The translations under genes were made by a program, and so were the position numbers. A stretch of DNA of 64,000 nucleotides. Source: Clostridium tepidiprofundi DSM 19306. GTDB lineage: Bacteria; Bacillota; Clostridia; Clostridiales; Clostridiaceae. The DNA is taken from the NCBI RefSeq assembly GCF_001594005.1, contig NZ_LTBA01000012.1, positions 1 to 64,000 on the forward strand. Reading direction: 5' to 3'. Below are positions 58,255 to 64,000 of the stretch, piece by piece (position 1 is the first letter of the stretch; each line of letters starts with the position of its first letter). Under the pieces are notes generated by a model, which saw only the letters and a list, made by a program, of their open reading frames with translations, made no database searches and was not told where the DNA came from.

Positions 58255-58425
58255 AGTTGCTAGTTACTACAGTGGAGAGTAGTTTTATTACTAAAGCTGG
58301 CTATGCCTTTGATGGATAAGAGTAATTAGAGATTAGAGATCAGTGATTAGAGATTAGAGATTAGAGATTAGAGATTAGTGATTGGAGATTGAAGGTTGGA
58401 GCTTGAAGATTGAAGATTGAATTAA
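58255..58425. repeat. Intergenic repeat array with AGAGATT heptamers inside the gat operon
   Basis: After a TTGCTAGTTACTACAGTGGA module (compare CTGCTAGTTACTAATTGGCT at 10584) the sequence is a run of AGAGATT/AGTGATT/GGAGATT units (58325-58395) and GAAGATT units (58403-58420). Similar arrays occur at 37110-37165. It separates gatA from gatB by 226 bp. Confidence 0.8.
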
Positions 58426-58447
58426 AGTTGAGGATGGTGAGAATTAA

Positions 58448-59878
58448 ATGAATTATGATACAGTCATTGGGCTAGAAGTTCACGTTGAACTGTCTACTAA
58501 AACTAAAATATTCTGTGGATGTACAACAGAATTTGGAGGTCAGCCTAATACTCATGTTTGTCCAGTTTGTATGGGATTACCGGGGGCACTTCCAACATTA
58601 AATAAAAGAGTGGTTGAATACGGGATTAAATCTGGTCTTGCACTTGGATGTTCAATAAATAAAGTTTGCAGGATGGATAGAAAAAATTATTTTTATCCAG
58701 ATGCACCAAGAAATTATCAGATAACACAGGATGAATTTCCTATCTGCAGGGATGGATATATAGACATAGAATTTGAAGATGGAACAAAGAAGAGAATTGG
58801 TATTGAGAGAATACATATGGAAGATGACGCAGGAAAACTACTTCATACCAAAGCGGGATCATTAATTGATTTTAATAGAGCGGGAGTTCCACTTCTTGAA
58901 ATAGTATCAAGACCAGACATGAGTTCTGCAGAAGAGGCTATTTTATATTTAGAAAAGCTTAAAGGTATATTAACGTGTATAGGTGTATCAGATTGTAAGA
59001 TGGAGCAAGGTTCTCTTAGATGTGATTTAAATGTATCAGTAAAACCAGCAGGTAGTGAAAAATTAGGAGTAAGGTCTGAAATTAAAAATTTGAATTCATT
59101 TAAATCACTTGAAAAGGCAATAGAGTATGAAGTTAAAAGACAAATAGAAGCAATAGAAAATGGTGAAAAACTATTTGTTGAAACAAGAAGATGGGATGAA
59201 GAAAATTTAAGAACTCTTTCTATGAGAAGCAAGGAAGCAGCGAATGATTATAGATACTTTCCAGAAGGAGATTTAGTCACATTAAATATTTCTGATGAAT
59301 GGATAGAAGAAATAAGAAAGACAATACCAGAACTTCCACATGAAAAATATGTTAGATTTATCAAACAGTATAATTTACCAAAGTATGATGCAAATATTAT
59401 AACATCATCATATGATGTGGCTGATTTCTTTGAAGAAACAGTTGATATTTGTAGTGACTCTAAGGCAGTTGCAAATTGGATTATGGGCGATATTTCTGCA
59501 TTTATGAATGAAAAAAATATTGGCATAAATGATACTAAAATTACACCACAGCATTTGGGTAATTTAATAAAACTAATAAATGATGGTAAAATATCAAATG
59601 CGATTGGTAAAAAAGTTTTAAGTGAAATGCTCGAAAATGGTAAAATGCCAGAAACTATAGTTGAAGAAAAAGGACTTATTCAGAATAGTGATGAAAGTGC
59701 AATTTTAGATATGGTTAAAAATGTGCTTGAATCAAACCCAGACAATGTTGCAGAGTACAAAAATGGAAGAACAAATTTATTTGGATGGTTTGTAGGACAG
59801 GTAATGAAGATGTCAAAAGGTAAAGCTAATCCTAAAATTGTTAGCAAGTTAATGAAAGAAGAAATAGAGAAGATGTAG
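58448..59878 (+). CDS. gatB: Asp-tRNA(Asn)/Glu-tRNA(Gln) amidotransferase subunit B
   Basis: 476-residue kinase/transferase subunit. N-terminal VIGLEVHVELSTKTKIFCGC, zinc-site cysteines (FCGC...HVCPVC), RMDRKNYFYPDAPRNYQITQ and the C-terminal YqeY-like domain are visible. It phosphorylates misacylated tRNA and amidates it with ammonia from GatA. AGGATGGTGAG precedes the ATG. The T-box/asnA system elsewhere in the window supplies free asparagine in parallel. Confidence 0.97.
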   Translation: MNYDTVIGLEVHVELSTKTKIFCGCTTEFGGQPNTHVCPVCMGLPGALPTLNKRVVEYGIKSGLALGCSINKVCRMDRKNYFYPDAPRNYQITQDEFPICRDGYIDIEFEDGTKKRIGIERIHMEDDAGKLLHTKAGSLIDFNRAGVPLLEIVSRPDMSSAEEAILYLEKLKGILTCIGVSDCKMEQGSLRCDLNVSVKPAGSEKLGVRSEIKNLNSFKSLEKAIEYEVKRQIEAIENGEKLFVETRRWDEENLRTLSMRSKEAANDYRYFPEGDLVTLNISDEWIEEIRKTIPELPHEKYVRFIKQYNLPKYDANIITSSYDVADFFEETVDICSDSKAVANWIMGDISAFMNEKNIGINDTKITPQHLGNLIKLINDGKISNAIGKKVLSEMLENGKMPETIVEEKGLIQNSDESAILDMVKNVLESNPDNVAEYKNGRTNLFGWFVGQVMKMSKGKANPKIVSKLMKEEIEKM

Positions 59879-59888
59879 AATTGATAAA

Positions 59889-59955
59889 AGGGGTTGTCAG
59901 TAAATCAAAAACAATGCAATGTATTGTATACGAAGTTTTTTTCTGACAATCCCTG
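59889..59955. terminator. Terminator between gatB and the Bce-type module
   Basis: AGGGGTTGTCAG pairs with CTGACAATCCCT; AAAAAC and GTTTTTTT pair inside. Located between convergent genes. Confidence 0.75.
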
Positions 59956-59969
59956 TATTATATTTAAAT

Positions 59970-61880
59970 TTAAATATTAGAATTTACGATTTTGTTATAT
60001 GAATTAACAGTAAGTAAATAGTAAGCCATATATATTAATGTATAACTTATTACACTAATTCCAATGGGAATTGTTAAATTTATATTTAATATATCTCCTA
60101 AAACCGATACAGCTACGAAGCTATGAATAGCTCCTAAAACAAGAGGTAAAACAAATATAAATAAAATTTGTTTTGCTATTGAAACTTTGATTTCTCTTTT
60201 ATTAACGCCTATTTTTTTAAGTAACATATATCTAGGTTTGTCATCATTAGCTTCTGATAATTGCTTAAAAAATATAATGCTTCCTGTAGCCATTAGGAAT
60301 ACCAAACCTAAAAAACTTGCTATAAATATTATCAAACCTGAAATAGCTAAATTTGATTTATAGTTTTCATAGTATGAAGAAAAAATTCCAAATAAATTAT
60401 TTGCATTTGAGTATTCTTTAGAAATTAAATTATTTAATTCTTTTGTCAATGATTCAGCATCTTTTTTATTAGCATTAATATATGCTTTTACACTATAAAT
60501 GTTGTTATTGTTACAATATTTATTGTATATTTCATCCTTAACAACAATTGTTCTAGGAGCTATTCCTTTATTAATTATAGGATAATATTTGAAGTTTGTT
60601 ATATTAAATTGTTCATATTTATTGTTGAAATTAATTTTCAAGGTATTATAAGTGTGATTTTTATTAATATTTTCAGTAAAATATACACATTCATTTGAAG
60701 TATTTAGTTTGATTACATATTTAAGTTTCCTTATTTTTGCAATTTCATTATATTTACTTTCAGAAATAATATAACAAGTGGTTGTATAATCGGGAAATTT
60801 AGTTTTAGCTTTAATGAATTTGATATTAACGCTGTTTATCATCTTATTTTTAGGATATTTATTCATAATAAACTCAACTTTTTTGTCTAATTTAGTATTA
60901 TTCATATTAATAACATATGAAAAAGGATAGTGAGTTTCTTGTTTTGTATAAAAACCGTAATATTGACTGGAGGCTATACCCATAGCAGTCAATGTTGTTG
61001 CACTAAGCACAGCTATAGTTGCTAATGTTCTTGAGCTACTTTTAATTCTATACAAAAGTTGAGATGTTCCAATCAAATTAATTCCCTTATAATACTTTTT
61101 TTTGTTTTTTTTCGATAATTTTATTACAAATAATATGAAAGAAGAAAAAAACATATATGTTCCAGTAATCACAAGTATTAAAGTTGCTAATATCACATAA
61201 AGAAAATTTAACTTAAGTTTAATTGCACTAATATATAATATATATCCTCCAATTATTAAGATTATTGAAATTAAAGTAGCAATGATTGATACTTTTGGTT
61301 CTTTTTCTCCTTTATTTTCTGCTTTAAAAAGTTCTATGAGTTTAAATCTGTAAATAAGGCTATACCCATGAACAGAAGTAATAAAAAATAAAGTAAAAAA
61401 TGTGATAAATGTATTTATAATAGCTTTAGGTACTATAGTGAATTTTATATATATAGAAAATCCCATGAGTCTAACTAGGAGCATTATAAATACCTTAGAT
61501 AGTAAGCTTCCCAATAAAATACCTGTGCCAAGTGCTAGTATTCCCATAACTATATTTTCATAGAATAACATTCGGCCTATTTGCCTTTTTTTAATTCCTA
61601 GTAGTGAGTAGAGACCTATTTCTTTCTTCCTTTTTTTTATAAAGAATGAATTTGAATACCAAATAAATATTGCTACAAATATAGCAATAACAATTGAACT
61701 AGCTTTAAATGTAACATCTATCTTAGTAATAGATTTACTCATCACTAAAACTTGTTTATTATATTCTATTGATACAAAAGTAAAATATATTATTATACTG
61801 AATACCATAGAAGTGAAATATAAAAAATAGTTATAGAAATTTCTTCTTATATTTTTTGACGCAATTTTAAATAAATTCAT
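59970..61880 (-). CDS. BceB-like ABC transporter permease (FtsX family)
   Basis: 636 residues with ten predicted membrane helices and a large (about 200-residue) extracellular domain between helices 7 and 8 (from about residue 305), the hallmark of BceB-type peptide-antibiotic transporters. KNIRRNFYNYFLYFTSMVFSI is the typical N-terminus. The second ATG (61880) is chosen because it lies 9 bp from GAGGGG; the first is only 3 bp away. It senses and removes cell-wall-active peptides together with the ATPase 31 bp upstream. Confidence 0.92.
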   Translation of the reverse strand: MNLFKIASKNIRRNFYNYFLYFTSMVFSIIIYFTFVSIEYNKQVLVMSKSITKIDVTFKASSIVIAIFVAIFIWYSNSFFIKKRKKEIGLYSLLGIKKRQIGRMLFYENIVMGILALGTGILLGSLLSKVFIMLLVRLMGFSIYIKFTIVPKAIINTFITFFTLFFITSVHGYSLIYRFKLIELFKAENKGEKEPKVSIIATLISIILIIGGYILYISAIKLKLNFLYVILATLILVITGTYMFFSSFILFVIKLSKKNKKKYYKGINLIGTSQLLYRIKSSSRTLATIAVLSATTLTAMGIASSQYYGFYTKQETHYPFSYVINMNNTKLDKKVEFIMNKYPKNKMINSVNIKFIKAKTKFPDYTTTCYIISESKYNEIAKIRKLKYVIKLNTSNECVYFTENINKNHTYNTLKINFNNKYEQFNITNFKYYPIINKGIAPRTIVVKDEIYNKYCNNNNIYSVKAYINANKKDAESLTKELNNLISKEYSNANNLFGIFSSYYENYKSNLAISGLIIFIASFLGLVFLMATGSIIFFKQLSEANDDKPRYMLLKKIGVNKREIKVSIAKQILFIFVLPLVLGAIHSFVAVSVLGDILNINLTIPIGISVISYTLIYMAYYLLTVNSYNKIVNSNI

Positions 61881-61911
61881 AGTCATATCCCCTCAATCTA
61901 TAATTAATATT

Positions 61912-62673
61912 TTAAATCTCATTAAAACTTCCTCCAAGTGTTCTCAATATATCAATTATTTTTTGAAAAAATTCTTTGCGTGAATTTCCTCTCACAAGTT
62001 CACTAAATAATCGTCCATCTTTTATAAATAGAATCCTTTTGCAGTAACTTGCTGCAAAGGCATCGTGTGTAACCATCATTATTGTAGTTTTATTAGTTTT
62101 ATTTAAATTACTCATGCATTGCAAAAGCTCTGAAGAAGCTCTAGAGTCCAAAGCACCTGTAGGTTCATCTGCTAATATTAATTTTGGATTAGTAATAATA
62201 GCTCTTGATGCTGCTGTTCTTTGTTTTTGACCACCTGAAATTTCATATGGATATTTATTTAGTATATCGGTTATTCCAAGAGCATTTGCTACAGTATTTA
62301 CTTTTTTTTCAATATCTTTGTGATTAACTTGCGAAAGTGCTAATGGTAGAATTATATTTTCTTTAACGGTTAAAGTATCAAGTAGATTAAAATCTTGAAA
62401 TATAAAGCCTAATTTGTTTCTTCTGAATGATGATAATTTTGTTTCATCCATTTTTAATAAATCATCACCATCTATGATTATCTTTCCACCAGTTGGTTTG
62501 TCTATAGTTGATATTATGTTTAATAAAGTAGTTTTTCCAGCACCAGAAGGGCCCATTATACCTATAAATTCTCCTTCTTTAATTTCAAGATTTATATCAT
62601 GAAGTGCGGTATAAACATTTCCTCTTGAACCATAAACTTTTTTTAGATTTTTAGCAACTAAAACTGTACTCAT
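61912..62673 (-). CDS. BceA-like ABC transporter ATP-binding protein
   Basis: 253-residue ATPase of the MacB/BceA group: Walker A GPSGAGKTT, Q-loop FIFQDFNLLD, signature ISGGQKQRTAASRAI, Walker B LILADEPTGALD and H-loop VTHDAFAASYC. GGAGGAAAAA precedes the ATG. It powers the permease encoded next and has its own regulated promoter region upstream. Confidence 0.94.
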   Translation of the reverse strand: MSTVLVAKNLKKVYGSRGNVYTALHDINLEIKEGEFIGIMGPSGAGKTTLLNIISTIDKPTGGKIIIDGDDLLKMDETKLSSFRRNKLGFIFQDFNLLDTLTVKENIILPLALSQVNHKDIEKKVNTVANALGITDILNKYPYEISGGQKQRTAASRAIITNPKLILADEPTGALDSRASSELLQCMSNLNKTNKTTIMMVTHDAFAASYCKRILFIKDGRLFSELVRGNSRKEFFQKIIDILRTLGGSFNEI

Positions 62674-62763
62674 TGATTTTTCCTCCTCGATATTTTTTGC
62701 ACATATAGATTATAGTATTTATAAGCAGTGATAACAATTTATTCACCTTACAATTCAAGAATG

Positions 62764-62787
62764 CAAACTTACAGTTATGTAAGTTTG
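62764..62787. promoter_or_regulatory. BceR-type operator palindrome upstream of bceAB
   Basis: TTACA-N4-TGTAA at 62769-62782 matches the TnACA-N4-TGTAA consensus of BceR-family regulators; the palindrome extends to 10-bp arms (CAAACTTACA and complement). It lies about 95 bp upstream of the ATPase start. Confidence 0.8.
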
Positions 62788-62831
62788 TAAATATATAAGC
62801 TCATTTATAGAAAATGTGTATCATTAAGAAC

Positions 62832-62863
62832 AAAAAAAGCTACAAAATTTTGATTGTAGCTTT
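62832..62863 (-). terminator. Terminator after the sensor kinase gene
   Basis: On the minus strand AAAGCTACAA pairs with TTGTAGCTTT and is followed by Us, separating the kinase transcript from bceAB. Confidence 0.85.
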
Positions 62864-62870
62864 GAGTAGA

Positions 62871-63905
62871 TTATTTTTTTACAACATTATAGTAATTTAA
62901 AAGTTTAGGGAAATGTATTATAGTTTTTGTATATTCTCCAAAACTTGATTCTATTGTTATGTCATGTCCTAATCTATTTGAAAGTTGTTTTGCTAAATAT
63001 AATCCCATACCTGTGGACTTATGAAAATTTCTTCCTGTATGTCCAGTAAAACCTTTATCAAAGACCCTTCCGATATCTTCTTTTTTTATGCCTATACCAT
63101 TATCTTCAATTATGATTCTTTTTTCGGTATCATCTTTTTCAAAATTAATTTTTATTATTCCTTTTTCAGGTGTATACTTTAGTGCATTGGATAAAATCTG
63201 ATTTATTATGAACATTAGCCATTTTCTATCACTTGAAACTACTAAATCAGTATCCTTTATGTTGATTTTTATTTTTTTATTTATAAATGTTTTAGCATGT
63301 TTTCTTACCACTTCTTTTACGATTTTATCTAAAGATATATCGCTTATAAAATAGTCCTTTGAAAATGCATCTATTCTTGAATGATAAAGTATATGTTCAA
63401 CATAATTATCAATTTTATCTATTTCTTCCTCTATGCTATTAAGAATTTCTTCTAGCGATTTTTTTTTATTATTTTCTATTATTAGTCTGATTACTGCAAT
63501 GGGATTTTTGATTTCATGTACCCAAGAAGTAATGAATTCTAAATTTCCTTTTTTATCTTCATGAAGCTTCTCAATTTTAGAATTTTTTTGACTGATTAAA
63601 TTTTTAAGTATTTGGTTATATAAATTTTGTTCATATGTTCTTGGTTCAGGTAGGCAATTAACTATGTTCTCTTCTCTGTTTTCTATCATGTTATTTATAT
63701 TTTCATAATATTTTTTTGCTAGTAAATATTCAATAATAATATAAATTAAAAAGAATATTAATGAAACACCATTTAAATAAAGAATATTATATACGTTAAC
63801 CTTTACTCTAGTATCTAAATATATTACTGAAGATATAAAACTCATTAAAATTAGGTAAAATAGTAATAAACGTTGTTTATGTATTAAATATTTGCTAAAT
63901 TTCAT
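62871..63905 (-). CDS. BceS-like sensor histidine kinase
   Basis: 344 residues. Two N-terminal membrane helices with almost no extracellular loop (LLLFYLILMSFISSVIYLD and VSLIFFLIYIIIEYLLA), as in intramembrane-sensing BceS kinases. The phosphoacceptor His is in ITSWVHEIKNPIAVIRL, and the ATPase domain has N box (ILSNALKYT), G1 IEDNGIGI and G2 STGMGLYLAKQL. It senses through the BceAB transporter rather than the ligand. Its ATG overlaps the regulator's stop codon (ATGA), implying translational coupling. Confidence 0.93.
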   Translation of the reverse strand: MKFSKYLIHKQRLLLFYLILMSFISSVIYLDTRVKVNVYNILYLNGVSLIFFLIYIIIEYLLAKKYYENINNMIENREENIVNCLPEPRTYEQNLYNQILKNLISQKNSKIEKLHEDKKGNLEFITSWVHEIKNPIAVIRLIIENNKKKSLEEILNSIEEEIDKIDNYVEHILYHSRIDAFSKDYFISDISLDKIVKEVVRKHAKTFINKKIKINIKDTDLVVSSDRKWLMFIINQILSNALKYTPEKGIIKINFEKDDTEKRIIIEDNGIGIKKEDIGRVFDKGFTGHTGRNFHKSTGMGLYLAKQLSNRLGHDITIESSFGEYTKTIIHFPKLLNYYNVVKK

Positions 63906-64000
63906 ATTATTATATAGCCTTGTCCTTTCTTAGTTTTGATAAAGTTGTCCAATCCGATAGCAGAAAGCTTTTTTCTAAGTCTATTTATATTTACTGTTAA
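63902..64000 (-). CDS. Response regulator, C-terminal end (cut by window edge)
   Basis: The last 32 codons of an OmpR-type regulator: TVNINRLRKKLSAIGLDNFI followed by KTKKGQGYIII, matching the recognition helix and wing of winged-helix response regulators. The stop overlaps the kinase start by two bases. As the first gene of the module it is probably the BceR-like regulator that binds the palindrome at 62764-62787. Confidence 0.88.
   Translation of the reverse strand, partial: LTVNINRLRKKLSAIGLDNFIKTKKGQGYIII

Noticed and set aside
58325-58420. Possible CRISPR-like array of short repeats
   Set aside because: Units are 7 bp, directly contiguous and degenerate, with no unique spacers and no cas genes nearby.

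Overview
The window is AT-rich, Gram-positive-type chromosome from an anaerobic, amino-acid-fermenting member of the Clostridia. The evidence is a complete selenocysteine-dependent glycine reductase operon under a glycine riboswitch, the paired L-serine dehydratase genes sdaAB/sdaAA, a germination/cortex-hydrolase gene (sleB type) implying sporulation, a membrane pyrophosphatase, T-box and M-box leaders, strong GGAGG-type ribosome sites and frequent TTG/GTG starts. I do not assign a genus.

Layout. 1-0.33 kb: tail of an IS4-superfamily transposase. 0.5-2.1 kb: serine dehydratase. 2.4-7.7 kb: cation antiporter, small proteins, CBS protein, lipid kinase, YgiQ radical-SAM protein. 7.7-9.6 kb: M-box riboswitch and a soluble PRC-barrel/MgtE_N/CBS protein. 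9.7-12.2 kb: SleB, then a T-box leader (Asn specifier) and asnA. 12.6-14.8 kb: an ECF-like sigma factor coupled to a membrane protein with a C-terminal propeller-like domain. 15-22 kb: dapF-like racemase, M42 peptidase, VanW protein, tRNA-Leu(CAG), a GapB-like dehydrogenase, alpha/beta hydrolase, HAD phosphatase; then trmL. 23.3-31.7 kb: glycine riboswitch, grdX-trxB-trxA-grdE-grdA-grdB-grdC-grdD, with in-frame UGA (selenocysteine) codons in grdA and grdB. 31.9-36.8 kb: BMP-type nucleoside ABC importer. 37.2-45.9 kb: rpoN, then cggR-gap-pgk-tpiA-gpmI-eno with a CggR-type operator. 46-48.8 kb: secG, hppA, YerC. 48.9-50.0 kb (minus): methyltransferase and ECF S component. 50.3-59.9 kb: pcrA carrying a 240-residue intein, ligA, an FTR1-like permease (minus), gatCAB. 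60-64 kb (minus): a bceRS-bceAB type antimicrobial-peptide detoxification module with a BceR-type palindrome.

How it works together. Glycine and serine are used as fermentable amino acids: glycine reductase makes acetyl phosphate with electrons delivered by TrxB/TrxA, and serine is deaminated to pyruvate. The glycolytic operon and a second, GapB-like GAPDH allow both glycolytic and gluconeogenic flux, and hppA recovers pyrophosphate energy as an ion gradient.

Between genes the chromosome is unusually rich in short repeats: a family of small terminal-inverted-repeat elements (at least five copies), a pair of 70-bp double-hairpin repeats, two families of mosaic intergenic repeats including 7-bp AGAGATT arrays, and an IS200/IS605-like end with omega-RNA-like hairpins inside the glycolytic operon. 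The most striking single items are the PcrA intein, the enlarged first aptamer of the glycine riboswitch, and the repeat families.
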